64,000 nucleotides of DNA, from contig NZ_JOIJ01000016.1 of the NCBI RefSeq assembly GCF_000719975.1, positions 1-64,000 on the forward strand. The letters run 5' to 3'. Below, in pieces: positions 17,270 through 25,878 of the stretch. Origin of the DNA: Prauserella rugosa. GTDB taxonomy: Bacteria; Actinomycetota; Actinomycetes; Mycobacteriales; Pseudonocardiaceae. The notes under the pieces were generated by a model that was given only the letters and a program-made list of their open reading frames with translations, had not been told where the DNA came from and did no database searches. The translations under genes and the position numbers were made by a program. How positions within the stretch are numbered: the stretch's first letter is position 1; every line of letters starts with the position of its first letter.

Positions 17270-18370
17270 TCAGAACCTGGGGTGGTCGCCCGACAACACG
17301 GCGCGCGGACCTTCGGACGCATCCCCGTCCGCGGGCTTGACCTCGCCGAGCACCCAGGCGGGCACGTGCCGCGCGGTGAGCACGGCCAGCGCACGGTCGA
17401 CGTCCTCGGGCGAGACGACCGCAACCATGCCGACGCCCATGTTGAACGTCTTCTCCATCTCGGCGCGTTCGACCCGGCCGCGCTGGCTGATGATCGCGAA
17501 CACCGGGGCAGGCGTCCAGGTGCCGCGGTCGAGCTGGGCCACGAGGCCGTCGGGCAGCACGCGTTCGAGGTTGGCCTCGAGTCCGCCGCCGGTGATGTGA
17601 GCGAAGGTGCGCACGTCGGCCTCGGCCACGAGCGCCAGGCAGTCCTTCGCGTAGATGCGGGTCGGCTCGAGCAGCTCCTCGCCGAGCGTGCGCCCCAGCT
17701 CCTCGACGTGGCCGTCCAGGGGCATGCGGGCGATGTCCAGCAGCACGTGCCTGGCCAGCGAGTAACCGTTGGAGTGCAGGCCGCTCGAGCCCATCGCGAT
17801 GACGACGTCACCTGGCCGCACGCGCTCGGGACCGAGCACGTCCGCGGCCTCCACCGCACCGACTCCGGTGGCGGAGATGTCGTACTCGTGCTCGCCCATG
17901 AGGCCGGGGTGCTCGGCCGTCTCGCCGCCGAGCAGTGCGCAACCGGCCTGCACGCAACCCTCCGAGATGCCCGCGACGATGGCGGCGATCCGCTCGGGAA
18001 CGACCTTGCCGACGGCGATGTAGTCCTGGAGGAACAGCGGCTCGGCTCCGGTCACGACGAGGTCGTCGACGACCATGGCCACCAGGTCGATGCCCACCGT
18101 GTCGTGCTTGTCGAGCGCCTTCGCGACGGCGATCTTCGTGCCGACGCCGTCGGTGGACGAGGCCAGCAGCGGCTCCTTCCACCGGTCGAGCTTCAGGGAG
18201 AACAGGCCCGCGAACCCGCCGACGCCACCGACGACCTCGGGGCGCGTGGCCCTGGCTGCGTGCGGTTTCAGCAGCTCGACGGCGCTGTCCCCGGCGTCGA
18301 TGTCGACACCGGCCGCGGCGTAGGTAGCGCCGGCACCCTCGGTCACCGACTCGCGGGCGGACTCGTTCAT
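17270..18370 (-). CDS. purM: Phosphoribosylformylglycinamidine cyclo-ligase
   Basis: A 366-residue AIR synthetase, step five of IMP synthesis (FGAM plus ATP to AIR). The family segments ASSTDGVGTKIAVAKALDKH, LLGGETAEHPG, GSSGLHSNGYSLAR and HITGGGLEANLERVLP are all present. The ATG at 18370 gives a normal length. It lies downstream of purF on the same strand, but the 208-bp gap is filled by a long palindromic repeat. Confidence 0.97.
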   Translation of the reverse strand: MNESARESVTEGAGATYAAAGVDIDAGDSAVELLKPHAARATRPEVVGGVGGFAGLFSLKLDRWKEPLLASSTDGVGTKIAVAKALDKHDTVGIDLVAMVVDDLVVTGAEPLFLQDYIAVGKVVPERIAAIVAGISEGCVQAGCALLGGETAEHPGLMGEHEYDISATGVGAVEAADVLGPERVRPGDVVIAMGSSGLHSNGYSLARHVLLDIARMPLDGHVEELGRTLGEELLEPTRIYAKDCLALVAEADVRTFAHITGGGLEANLERVLPDGLVAQLDRGTWTPAPVFAIISQRGRVERAEMEKTFNMGVGMVAVVSPEDVDRALAVLTARHVPAWVLGEVKPADGDASEGPRAVLSGDHPRF

Positions 18371-18397
18371 CACCGGCGCGAACTCCTCACTCGAACC

Positions 18398-18563
18398 GCC
18401 CCCGAGGGCCCCATGGTCGCGTTGAACGCAACTAATCTTCCCTTCGCGCCCAGCCGGTCGCGGTGGGAAGAAAAGTTGCGCCCGCCCGTCTCCGACCGCC
18501 ACCCAAGCGGACACGCTCAGCGTGGCGGTGTTCGACAAACGCAACCATCGGGCCCTCGGGAGC
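18398..18563. repeat. Long-form palindromic intergenic repeat (copy B) between purF and purM
   Basis: About 166 bp with outer arms GCCCCCGAGGGCCCCATGG and, inverted, CCATCGGGCCCTCGGGAGC. The left half carries GTCGCGTTGAACGCAAC and an AATCTTCCCTTCGCG inner segment like copy A (AATCTTCCCATCGCG). The right half is decayed. Here the element separates two tandem genes of one pathway rather than convergent genes. Confidence 0.8.
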
Positions 18564-18578
18564 ACGAAAACGTTGTGG

Positions 18579-20117
18579 TTACGGACGCCGGACGGCGTCC
18601 TCGGCACCGTACCCCGCCGGTACGACGGGAAGGTCCCGAGACGTCCCGCCGAGGTTCTCCAGCATGTGCTTGCCGATGAGGGCCTCGTCGGGCAGCGGCA
18701 CAGGATACTCGCCGTCGAAGCAGGCCGCACACACGCGGTTTCGCGGCTGTTCCGAGGCCGCCACGAGCGCGTCCACGGAGGCGTACCCGAGCGAATCGGC
18801 GCCGATGGCCCTGCGGATGCCGTCGAGGTCGGCGCCGTTGGCGACGAGCTCGGCACGGGAGGCGAAGTCGATGCCGTAGAAGCACGGCCACCGCACGGGC
18901 GGCGAGGCGATCCGCACGTGCACCTCGAGCGCACCGGACTCGCGCAACATCCGCACCAGCGCGCGCTGGGTGTTGCCGCGCACGATCGAGTCGTCCACCA
19001 CGACCAGGCGTTTGCCGCGGATCACGTCGCGCAGCGGGTTGAGCTTGAGCCGGATGCCGAGCTGGCGGATCGTCTGCGACGGCTCGATGAACGTGCGGCC
19101 GACGTAGCTGTTCTTCACCAGGCCCTGCCCGTACGGGATGCCGGAAGCCTGCGCGTAACCGATGGCCGCGGGGGTGCCGGATTCGGGCACCGGGATGACC
19201 AGGTCGGCGTCCGCGGGGTACTCGGAGGCGAGCCTGCGCCCGATGTCGACGCGCGTGGCGTGGACGCCGCGGCCGGAGATCGTCGTGTCGGGCCGGGCCA
19301 GGTAGACGTACTCGAAGATGCAGCCCTTCGGCTCCGGATTGGCGAACCGCGTCGACCGGATGCCGTCGGCGTCGATGGCGATGAGCTCGCCGGGTTCGAC
19401 CTCGCGGACGAACGATGCGCCGATGATGTCGAGCGCCGCGGTCTCGCTGGCCGCGACCCAGCCGCGTTCGAGGCGTCCGAGGACCAGCGGCCGGATGCCG
19501 TGCGGGTCACGCGCCGCGTACAGCGTCGACTCGTCGGAGAAGGTGAGGCAGAACGCGCCGCGCAGCGTCGGCAGCAGCTCGGCCGCAGCGGCCTCGATGC
19601 CCGTGTCCGCGGACTGGGCGGCGAGCAGGCCGCAGATGAGGTCGGAGTCGGTGGTCGCGCCGTTCTTGCTCACGACGCCGAGCTCCCGTGCCCGCTCGTG
19701 CAGCTCGTGGGTGTTGACCAGGTTGCCGTTGTGGCCGAGCGCGATGCCCGTGCCTGCGCCGGTGGTGCGGAACACCGGCTGGGCGTTCTCCCAGCTGCCA
19801 CCACCGGTCGTCGAGTAGCGGCAGTGCCCGACCGCGACGTGTCCCTGCAGCGACGACAGGGACTGCTCGTCGAAGACCTGGCTGACGAGGCCGAGGTCCT
19901 TGAAAACCACGACCCGGCTGCCGTCCCCCACGGAGATGCCTGCCGCCTCCTGGCCGCGATGCTGCAGGGCGTACAGGCCGTAGTAGGTCAGTTTCGCGAC
20001 GTCCTCACCCGGAGCCCACACCCCGAAAACGCCGCATTCCTCGCGGGGTTCCGGTTCGGGTTCGATCGAGGGATCGGTGAGGGACTCGACGGAGGATTCG
20101 TGCTGGTCGGTGTGCAC
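18579..20117 (-). CDS. purF: Amidophosphoribosyltransferase
   Basis: A 512-residue enzyme for the first committed step of purine synthesis (PRPP plus glutamine to phosphoribosylamine). A 27-residue propeptide precedes the catalytic nucleophile Cys28 in REECGVFGVW, so it is the Bacillus type processed to expose Cys. The PRPP site is RLVVVDDSIVRGNT. All four cysteines expected for a [4Fe-4S] cluster are visible: one in PKGCIFEYVY, one in RWPCFYGIDF and two in VCAACFDGEYP. purM follows on the same strand. Confidence 0.97.
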   Translation of the reverse strand: MHTDQHESSVESLTDPSIEPEPEPREECGVFGVWAPGEDVAKLTYYGLYALQHRGQEAAGISVGDGSRVVVFKDLGLVSQVFDEQSLSSLQGHVAVGHCRYSTTGGGSWENAQPVFRTTGAGTGIALGHNGNLVNTHELHERARELGVVSKNGATTDSDLICGLLAAQSADTGIEAAAAELLPTLRGAFCLTFSDESTLYAARDPHGIRPLVLGRLERGWVAASETAALDIIGASFVREVEPGELIAIDADGIRSTRFANPEPKGCIFEYVYLARPDTTISGRGVHATRVDIGRRLASEYPADADLVIPVPESGTPAAIGYAQASGIPYGQGLVKNSYVGRTFIEPSQTIRQLGIRLKLNPLRDVIRGKRLVVVDDSIVRGNTQRALVRMLRESGALEVHVRIASPPVRWPCFYGIDFASRAELVANGADLDGIRRAIGADSLGYASVDALVAASEQPRNRVCAACFDGEYPVPLPDEALIGKHMLENLGGTSRDLPVVPAGYGAEDAVRRP

Positions 20118-20141
20118 CGAAAGGCTCCCCTGAGGACGAGA

Positions 20142-20180
20142 ACGGGCCGCCTCCAGTGTAGGTCCACGGAGGCGGCCCGT
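20142..20180 (-). terminator. Perfect 13-bp hairpin upstream of purF
   Basis: ACGGGCCGCCTCC and its exact complement enclose a 13-base loop, 25 bp before the purF start. On the minus strand the hairpin is followed by TTCTCG. It could terminate transcription from the 20372-20767 gene or act as an attenuator in the purF leader. Confidence 0.55.
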
Positions 20181-20371
20181 CGGGGTGAGATGGCGCTCAG
20201 GCCGGGCTTCACAGCGACGAGGGGGGAGGTGCGCTGTGTCGACTCCGGCCTGAGCGCCGACCGGGGGACACGGCCGGCGCGGTGGCCGTGTCGGGTGCGG
20301 GTCGGGGCCCGCGGGGCGGGGTCAGAGGGGGTAGTTGGTTCTGGCTGTCGTAGGTGCTGCCGGTACCGCAG

Positions 20372-20767
20372 TCAGGCGGTGGCCTGCAGCCACTTGGCGC
20401 GGCCGGATCCGTTCGGCACCCAGCAACCCCGGGCGTTCACCCGCGTCTGGGGTGCGGGCTGCAGGTACTCGTCGTCCGGCAGCTCGAGCAGCTCGCCGAC
20501 GACGTCGTTCATGTCGCCGGAACGCTGCCAGAGCACCTGCTTGGGCTCGAGGATGTTGGGCTCGTCGTACGGCATCCGCGTGGCGGTGACGTCGTCCTCG
20601 CCGTCGAGGCGCACCACGTCGACCACGGTGTCGTGCATCCGGACGCCGACGACGGTCACGAGCTCACCGGAGGCGTCGCGAGGGTGCACGAAGCGGTAGC
20701 CGCGCGAGATGAGCCTGCCGAGGACGGCCTCGACCTCGCTCGGGACGATCTCAGGCGAGCAGGTCAT
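20372..20767 (-). CDS. Conserved hypothetical protein paired with DUF397 gene
   Basis: A 131-residue soluble protein of unknown family. The N-terminal EIVPSEVEAVLGRLISRGYR is helical, and the middle (VVGVRMHDTVVDVVRLDGED) is beta-rich. Its ATG lies inside the 3' end of the DUF397 gene (17-bp overlap in another frame), so the two are translationally coupled. It is followed by a strong hairpin before purF. Confidence 0.6.
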   Translation of the reverse strand: MTCSPEIVPSEVEAVLGRLISRGYRFVHPRDASGELVTVVGVRMHDTVVDVVRLDGEDDVTATRMPYDEPNILEPKQVLWQRSGDMNDVVGELLELPDDEYLQPAPQTRVNARGCWVPNGSGRAKWLQATA

Positions 20768-20987
20768 CGAACTCGCCGTCCTTCACACCTGCCACGAACG
20801 CCTCGATCTCGGCGCGCGTGTAGACGAGGGCAGGGCCCTGAGGATCACGGGAGTTGCGCACGGCGATGTCTCCGCCGGTCAGCGGCGCCACCTCGACGCA
20901 GTTGCCCATCGCACCGCTGTAGCGGCTCTTGCGCCACTGGGCTCCGGTCAGCTTCTCCGCGGAGATGCCGTTCTCGATCCGCTGCAT
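20751..20987 (-). CDS. DUF397 domain protein
   Basis: A 78-residue DUF397 protein with the family core WRKSRYSG...NCVEVAP, then IAVRNSRDPQGPALVYTRAE and the C-terminal F-V-x-G-V-K-D-G-E-F-D. DUF397 proteins are encoded beside XRE/DUF5753 regulators across actinomycetes (WhiJ-type and Scr1-type modules) and are proposed small partners or antagonists of them. The ATG at 20987 has an AAGGTGAGG site. The cognate-type XRE gene lies upstream at 21380-22321. Confidence 0.85.
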   Translation of the reverse strand: MQRIENGISAEKLTGAQWRKSRYSGAMGNCVEVAPLTGGDIAVRNSRDPQGPALVYTRAEIEAFVAGVKDGEFDDLLA

Positions 20988-21379
20988 GATCCTCACCTTC
21001 CCGACTTTCAACCTTTGGAGGATGCATCTGCACGTGCATTGACGTGTGCACCGAAGTTAGCACGCGCGAGTGCTCGTGTGAATGCACGTGCATCATCCCG
21101 TGATGGTCTTCACCCGAATGCAACTGAGAGGTGAAACCGCAGGTCAGACATCATTTTGGCGCAAGATCGACAACTCACTGTCGGCGAATGGATCTTGTCG
21201 TGCGACGAGCGGTCGCTCTTGATCGACGAATGACGGGCCGCTATGCGTACGCCTGGCCGGGTTTCACTCGGTGCGGCTACCCATCACGCACCGTGGCCGC
21301 GAGGGAGGCCCGACGGACCCACGAAGAGCAGTGCTCCGGCCCCCGACCGCACGGCCGGAGCAGCGAGGGATACGGGACG
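20988..21379. other. 392-bp intergenic region with twin palindromes
   Basis: No supported gene. It holds the promoter region of the DUF397 operon with two copies of TGCACGTGCA (21029 and 21083) and further TGCA-rich sequence. The segment 21130-21250 is less GC-rich and has a CAAGATC/GATCTTG inverted pair. Nothing else was identified. Confidence 0.5.
21029..21092. promoter_or_regulatory. Two identical TGCACGTGCA palindromes, putative operator pair
   Basis: The 10-bp palindrome TGCACGTGCA occurs at 21029-21038 and again at 21083-21092, extended in both to GCA/AT-flanked forms (second copy ATGCACGTGCAT, a 12-bp palindrome). The 54-bp centre spacing is close to five helical turns, which would place dimers on the same DNA face. 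They lie 42-105 bp upstream of the DUF397 start. The nearby XRE regulator is the natural candidate binder. Confidence 0.55.
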
Positions 21380-22321
21380 TCAGACGGCCGCGCGCGCCTT
21401 GTGCATCATCTGCCGCGAACGATCGGGCGTCTCGGCGTCGACGGCGAGGCGGTCGAGCGAACGTCCGATGAGCTCCACGTCGTCGGGCCGGTCGAGATAC
21501 ACGCCACCGGCGATGTGCTCGACGTACCCGATGTTCGGCAGCTCCGGCTCGGAGAACCGCAGCAGCGTGAACGAGCCCTCCGCGGCGTATCCGCTGCGCT
21601 CGTACGGCACGACCTGCACCGTGATGTGCGGCATCGCCGTCAGCTCGAGCACCTGGTCGAGCTGGGCCCGGTGCACCTCGCGGCCGCCGATCGGCCGGTA
21701 CAGCACCGACTCGTCGATCACGGCCCACAGCTTCGGGGCGTCCGGCCGGAACAGCAGGCGCTGCCTGCGCATGCGCAGCCGCACGCGGGCCTCGGCCGCT
21801 TCCGAGGCGTGCTCGGGCAGCCCGTGCGTCATGATCGCCCGCGCGTACTCCCTGGTCTGGAGCAGGCCGGGGAAGAACTGGAGCTCGTAGGTCTGGATCC
21901 GGGCTGCCGCTTCCTCCAGTCCGACGTAGTCGTCGAACCAGCGCGGCATGTAGTCGTTGAACTTCTGCCACCAGCCGGGCTGGGCCGACTGGTCGACCAT
22001 CTCCATGAAGGAGGAGCGTTCGGCCGGGTCGCTGACGCCGTACAGGGTGAGCAGGTCCTCGACGTCCCTGCCCTTGAACTTGACGCGGCCCAGCTCGAGC
22101 CGGCTGATCTTCGACTCGGAGGCCCGGATGTGATAGCCGGCGTCGGCGCGGGACAGGCCCGCGGACTCGCGGAGCCTGCGCAGCTGGGAACCGAGGATCA
22201 TGCGGCGGGCCGTCGGGCCCTTGTCGTCGGACGAGTCCTGCGCGTTCGCCGCAGGAGTCGCGTTCGGCCCGACCGCTGCGGAAGACCCAGTAGGCAGTTC
22301 AGCCTCTGATCCGGGTGTCAT
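21380..22321 (-). CDS. XRE family regulator with DUF5753 domain (Scr1/WhiJ-like)
   Basis: A 313-residue regulator. After a 35-residue Ala/Pro/Asp-rich head, residues 38-95 form an XRE helix-turn-helix (ILGSQLRRLRESAGLSRADA, then IRASESKISRLELGR). Residues 130-305 match the DUF5753 sensor-like domain (YELQFFPGLLQTREYARAI, VQVVPYERSGYAAEGSFTLL, EHIAGGVYLDRPDDV). Such proteins pair with DUF397 partners and influence development and antibiotic production in actinomycetes. The DUF397 gene lies downstream on the same strand. Confidence 0.88.
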   Translation of the reverse strand: MTPGSEAELPTGSSAAVGPNATPAANAQDSSDDKGPTARRMILGSQLRRLRESAGLSRADAGYHIRASESKISRLELGRVKFKGRDVEDLLTLYGVSDPAERSSFMEMVDQSAQPGWWQKFNDYMPRWFDDYVGLEEAAARIQTYELQFFPGLLQTREYARAIMTHGLPEHASEAAEARVRLRMRRQRLLFRPDAPKLWAVIDESVLYRPIGGREVHRAQLDQVLELTAMPHITVQVVPYERSGYAAEGSFTLLRFSEPELPNIGYVEHIAGGVYLDRPDDVELIGRSLDRLAVDAETPDRSRQMMHKARAAV

Positions 22322-22578
22322 ATCCGCCGTTCCGTCCCTTTCCTGCACGCTTTGGTAACCCACACGGTGCCGGTCACCACCCAGAACGATCATCGTAACG
22401 CAGCAGAGTCGTCCGGACATTCAACGTAGGCGCACCCGGGCGGGCGATCAAGGTCGGGTCGACCACGGGCTCGCGGGCGAGTACCGCCCCGGCCGACCAC
22501 ATACCGTTTACTCCGCCGCGCGTACGTGACTACGCTGTGTGCGGTCCAGCCGTCTCCGACCCCTAAGAGGTCCCCATC

Positions 22579-23424
22579 ATGTCTGCCACATCCTCCACTC
22601 CGGTACCCCAGTCCGAACGCGTGCCGGTGGGTGTGGATCCGACGAGGGCGAGCATCGCGCGGGTCTACGACGCGTTCCTCGGCGGCAAGGACAACTACGA
22701 GATCGACCGCAAGGTGCGCGACGGCGTCCTCGCCGAGGCCCCGTACGCCAGCCACCTCGCCTACGAGAACCGCGACTTCCTCATCCGGGCCTGCCGGTTC
22801 ATCGCCCAGCAGACGGGGATCACGCAGTTCCTCGACTGCGGCTCCGGACTGCCCACGGCCGAGAACACGCACCAGGTCGTGCAGCGCGTCAACCCCGACT
22901 CCACGGTCGTCTACGTGGACAACGACCCGGTCGTGATGGCCCACGGCAGGGCGCTGCTCGAGGAGAACGAGAACACGACGCTCGTCTCGGCCGACATCTT
23001 CAACCCCGCCGAGGTGCTCGACAACGAGACGGTGCGCACCCACCTCGACTTCGACCAGCCCATCGCGCTGCTGCAGGTCGGCACGCTGCACCACTTCGAG
23101 GGCCCCGCCGACGGGCCCGCGGAGATCATGCGCCAGTACTACGAGCGCCTGCCCTCCGGTTCGTTCGTCGCGCTGAGCCACTTCATGGACCCGGAGAACG
23201 AGTACACGGCCATGGCGCGGAAGGCGGAGGACAAGTTCCGCCACAGCCCCATGGGTTCGGGCACCTTCCGCACGATGGACGAGATCCGCACATTGTTCGG
23301 GGATCTCGAGCTCGTCGAGCCCGGCGTCATCCGCCTCGCCGACTGGTGGCAGGACGGCCCGCGGTTGACCCCGCTCAACGAGGCTCAGCACTGCATCGCG
23401 GGCGGTGTGGCGCGCAAGCGCTGA
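22579..23424 (+). CDS. SAM-dependent methyltransferase, DUF574 family
   Basis: A 281-residue member of the actinobacterial DUF574 (Methyltransf_19) family. Diagnostic segments are ARVYDAFLGGKDNYEIDRKV, the SAM motif FLDCGSGLPTAENTHQV and VVYVDNDPVVMAHGRALL. No substrate is established for the family. A second paralogue lies at 47987-48838 and shares all three motifs. It is divergent from the XRE regulator across 257 bp. Confidence 0.85.
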   Translation: MSATSSTPVPQSERVPVGVDPTRASIARVYDAFLGGKDNYEIDRKVRDGVLAEAPYASHLAYENRDFLIRACRFIAQQTGITQFLDCGSGLPTAENTHQVVQRVNPDSTVVYVDNDPVVMAHGRALLEENENTTLVSADIFNPAEVLDNETVRTHLDFDQPIALLQVGTLHHFEGPADGPAEIMRQYYERLPSGSFVALSHFMDPENEYTAMARKAEDKFRHSPMGSGTFRTMDEIRTLFGDLELVEPGVIRLADWWQDGPRLTPLNEAQHCIAGGVARKR

Positions 23425-23455
23425 GCGGTTCCCGCCACCCGGCCGGCGAGTTGGT

Positions 23456-23839
23456 TCACACCCGGACGACGGGAAGCCAGTGCGCGAGATCGGCTCGGGC
23501 CCCGGACGCGGCGACGAGACCGCGGTCGAGTGCATCGGCCCACGCGAGCCTGCCGGTGGCGAGTTCGAGCCACGTGCGCGGATCGGTCTCGACCACGTTC
23601 GGCGGGGTGCCGCGCGTGTGCCGGGGCCCTTCGATGCACTGGACGGCCGCGAACGGCGGGACACGCACCTCGACGCTGTTTCCCGGCGCGGTCGCGGCGA
23701 GGGTGCGAAGGCTGAGTCGTACGGCGGTGGCGAGGTCCTTGCGCGGCGGTTCGCCGTCGTCGGACCCGTCCAGCCAGCCGGTCACGATGCGGACGGCATG
23801 TCGTAACTCTTCGGGATCGACCGAACGCGATGCGGGCAT
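23456..23839 (-). CDS. Sterol carrier family protein
   Basis: A 127-residue protein with the layout of the SCP2-like MDMPI/sterol-carrier small family (SLRTLAATAPGNSVEVRVPP, then FAAVQCIEGPRHTRGTPPNV and TWLELATGRLAWADAL). An equivalent gene (Rv0807) lies next to purF in mycobacteria, which supports the call. The ligand is unknown. It converges with the methyltransferase gene and is divergent from the type VII-associated protein. Confidence 0.75.
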   Translation of the reverse strand: MPASRSVDPEELRHAVRIVTGWLDGSDDGEPPRKDLATAVRLSLRTLAATAPGNSVEVRVPPFAAVQCIEGPRHTRGTPPNVVETDPRTWLELATGRLAWADALDRGLVAASGARADLAHWLPVVRV

Positions 23840-23893
23840 GTGTCCACACTAGAGTGGGCCGTGAGCAAGTGCGGCAGTGAACGTGGAGAGCTA

Positions 23894-24505
23894 ATGGCGC
23901 AGCGGGACGAGGCGAACCGGGTGGCACCGGGTGAGCACCAGCCGGGCCGCAATCCCAAGATCACCAAGGAGATGCGGGCCAACGCGAGGGCGAATCCGAA
24001 CAGCTGGCTGTACGTGATCGACGAGGCGTTCGACCCGTCGGGCCGGGTGCCGTCCTGGGCCGTCGTCGGGGCTTATCCGGTGAACAACGAAGGCGAGATC
24101 GTGGAGGACTTCCACCCCAACGACCGGTACCGGCCGTCCCCGAAGGCGCTCGGCTACCCGGAGCCGGCTTCCGACCTCGAGCGGCTGCTGCAGCTGGTCC
24201 ACACCAAGCATCGGCCGGCCGAGGACCTTCCTCCGGTGATCCTCGACGCGACCCTGTTCGTCTACGCGCTCTCGCCGGTGCAGCGGACCGTGATCGGCTT
24301 CCACAACACCGACGGCCGGATCATGGTGCCCGCCTACACGCAGAAGTCGCTGGTGCCGCCGGAGTGGCCGCACGCCAGGGCGGTGCTGGGCCGCGACATC
24401 GTCGACCTGCTCGCCGACCACCCGCTGGCGATCAACCCCCACGACCTCGTGACGGCGGTCGTGCCCGCCCACCATCTGCGGCACGCGCTCGCGCAGGAAC
24501 AGTGA
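23894..24505 (+). CDS. Type VII secretion system-associated protein
   Basis: A 203-residue soluble protein: a basic N-terminal segment (KITKEMRANARANPNSWLYV), then IDEAFDPSGRVPSWAVVGAYPVN and a C-terminal SseB-like part (IMVPAYTQKSLVPPEWP, GRDIVDLLADHPLAINPHD). This pattern is that of proteins annotated as type VII secretion-associated in Pseudonocardiaceae and Streptomyces. ATG 23894 has a GGAGAG site. A strong terminator follows 130 bp downstream. No ESX core gene is adjacent. Confidence 0.7.
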   Translation: MAQRDEANRVAPGEHQPGRNPKITKEMRANARANPNSWLYVIDEAFDPSGRVPSWAVVGAYPVNNEGEIVEDFHPNDRYRPSPKALGYPEPASDLERLLQLVHTKHRPAEDLPPVILDATLFVYALSPVQRTVIGFHNTDGRIMVPAYTQKSLVPPEWPHARAVLGRDIVDLLADHPLAINPHDLVTAVVPAHHLRHALAQEQ

Positions 24506-24634
24506 CTCGCTCGATTCGCTCGGGAACCGGCGCGCGAACGGTGCCGCGAACCCGGTCGGCTACGGACCCGACGATCGGACTCACTCGAAAGAATTAAAAG
24601 CGAACCCGAACAACGCGATCGGGATCCAAAAATC

Positions 24635-24670
24635 GAACGCCCACTCTTACCGAGAGTGGGCGTTCTTTGT
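24635..24670 (+). terminator. Strong intrinsic terminator
   Basis: A perfect 13-bp stem GAACGCCCACTCT with its complement encloses loop TACCG and is followed by TTTGTAT. It ends the transcript of the type VII-associated gene before the muramidase promoter region. Confidence 0.85.
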
Positions 24671-24768
24671 ATAGGGCGACAACGTTCGGGTCGTCCATCA
24701 CCCACTCGTAGCGGAGTTTTCACGCCAACTAGTGACAAAGTTCGTGAGCAGCGATAACAATCGACGCC

Positions 24769-24796
24769 CAAGCGGCTACCTGCTGTAAGCCGCTTG
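24769..24796. promoter_or_regulatory. Inverted repeat in the muramidase leader
   Basis: CAAGCGGCT and AGCCGCTTG form a perfect 9-bp inverted repeat with a 10-base spacer, 36 bp upstream of the muramidase ATG. It could be a leader hairpin or operator. GTGACAAAGTTCGTGAG, about 40 bp further upstream, has two GTGA half sites of the sort seen at promoters of actinobacterial cell-wall hydrolases; no regulator is assigned. Confidence 0.35.
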
Positions 24797-24832
24797 TAGC
24801 GAGGGCACATGAATCGTGAAGGGATACCTCGT

Positions 24833-25693
24833 ATGTCCACTGCACGAAGAATCCGGCGGGGATTGAGATCGGTCGTCGTCGCCGGCTCGGTGAGCGCGCT
24901 CCTGCTCGGCGCGCTGTCTCCGGCGAACGCGTCTCCTGCTGATGCGTTCGAGATCGGGAACCACGAAATGGGTTCGCAGATCGCCAGGGTCGAAGGCGAC
25001 CACTCGTCCCCGTCGACGCACGCGCGCGCGATGCAACCGCAGGGCGTCACCGCCGACGGGGTGAGCGCCAAGGCCACGGTCGCGGGCATCGACGTCGCCA
25101 GCCACCAGGGCAACGTCGACTGGAACCACTGGTGGGGCCAGGGCAAGCGGTTCGCCTACGTCAAGGCCACGGAAGCGACCAGCTACAAGAACCCGTACTT
25201 CGCCCAGCAGTACAACGGCTCGTACAACGTCGGCATGATCCGCGGTGCGTACCACTTCGCGGTGCCGAACTCGTCGTCCGGAACGGCGCAGGCCAACTAC
25301 TTCGTCGACAACGGCGGCGGCTGGTCCGCCGACGGCAAGACCCTGCCCGGCGCGCTGGACATGGAGTACAACCCGTACGGCGACAACGCCTGCTACGGCC
25401 TGTCCCAGTCGCAGATGGCGTCGTGGATCCGCGACTTCCACAACACGTATCACAACCGCACGGGCCGGTATCCCGTCATCTACACGTCGACGAGCTGGTG
25501 GAACATGTGCGTCGGTACGGCGCAGTCGTTCGGCAGCACCGTGCCGCTGTGGGTGGCCCGGTACGCCGACTCGGTGGGCGCGCTGCCCAACGGCTGGGGT
25601 TACCACACGTTCTGGCAGTACACGTCCAGTCCGCTCGACCAGAACTCGTTCAACGGTGCCTACGACCGCCTCCAGGCGCTCGCCAGGGGCTGA
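24833..25693 (+). CDS. Secreted GH25 muramidase (lysozyme)
   Basis: A 286-residue secreted enzyme that cleaves the MurNAc-GlcNAc bond of peptidoglycan. Residues 1-35 are a signal peptide (RRIRRGLRSVV, hydrophobic core, cleavage near ANAS). The GH25 domain starts at VAGIDVASHQGNVDW and carries the catalytic acidic pair in ALDMEYNP, with YPVIYTSTSWW and LWVARYAD typical of the barrel. ATG 24833 has AAGGGA 8 bp upstream; ATG 24809 is an alternative. It immediately precedes the eight-gene tandem array. Confidence 0.92.
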   Translation: MSTARRIRRGLRSVVVAGSVSALLLGALSPANASPADAFEIGNHEMGSQIARVEGDHSSPSTHARAMQPQGVTADGVSAKATVAGIDVASHQGNVDWNHWWGQGKRFAYVKATEATSYKNPYFAQQYNGSYNVGMIRGAYHFAVPNSSSGTAQANYFVDNGGGWSADGKTLPGALDMEYNPYGDNACYGLSQSQMASWIRDFHNTYHNRTGRYPVIYTSTSWWNMCVGTAQSFGSTVPLWVARYADSVGALPNGWGYHTFWQYTSSPLDQNSFNGAYDRLQALARG

Positions 25694-25719
25694 CCCACTC
25701 GCCCCGGGCTGTTGACCGA

Positions 25720-25762
25720 GGCCCGGCACGTGGCCGTGACCGCCGCGTGCCGGGCCTTCTCG
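25720..25762 (+). terminator. Hairpin terminator after muramidase gene
   Basis: GGCCCGGCACG and its exact complement (11 bp, 15-base loop) are followed by TTCT. A short tandem repeat of GCCTTCTCGCACCG follows at 25755-25790. Confidence 0.65.
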
Positions 25763-25878
25763 CACCGTGCCTTCTCGCACCGGGCCTTCTGAGCCGGTGG
25801 CTCGGACCACCGGAAAACCACCCTCCTGCCACGGCCGGCTGTCACGATCCGCCGGTCGAACCGCGAGGAGGGACCGCC

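Noticed and set aside
24671..24832. Considered a c-di-AMP (ydaO-type) riboswitch before the muramidase
   Set aside because: The leader is short and lacks the conserved ydaO core segments; only one 9-bp inverted repeat is present.
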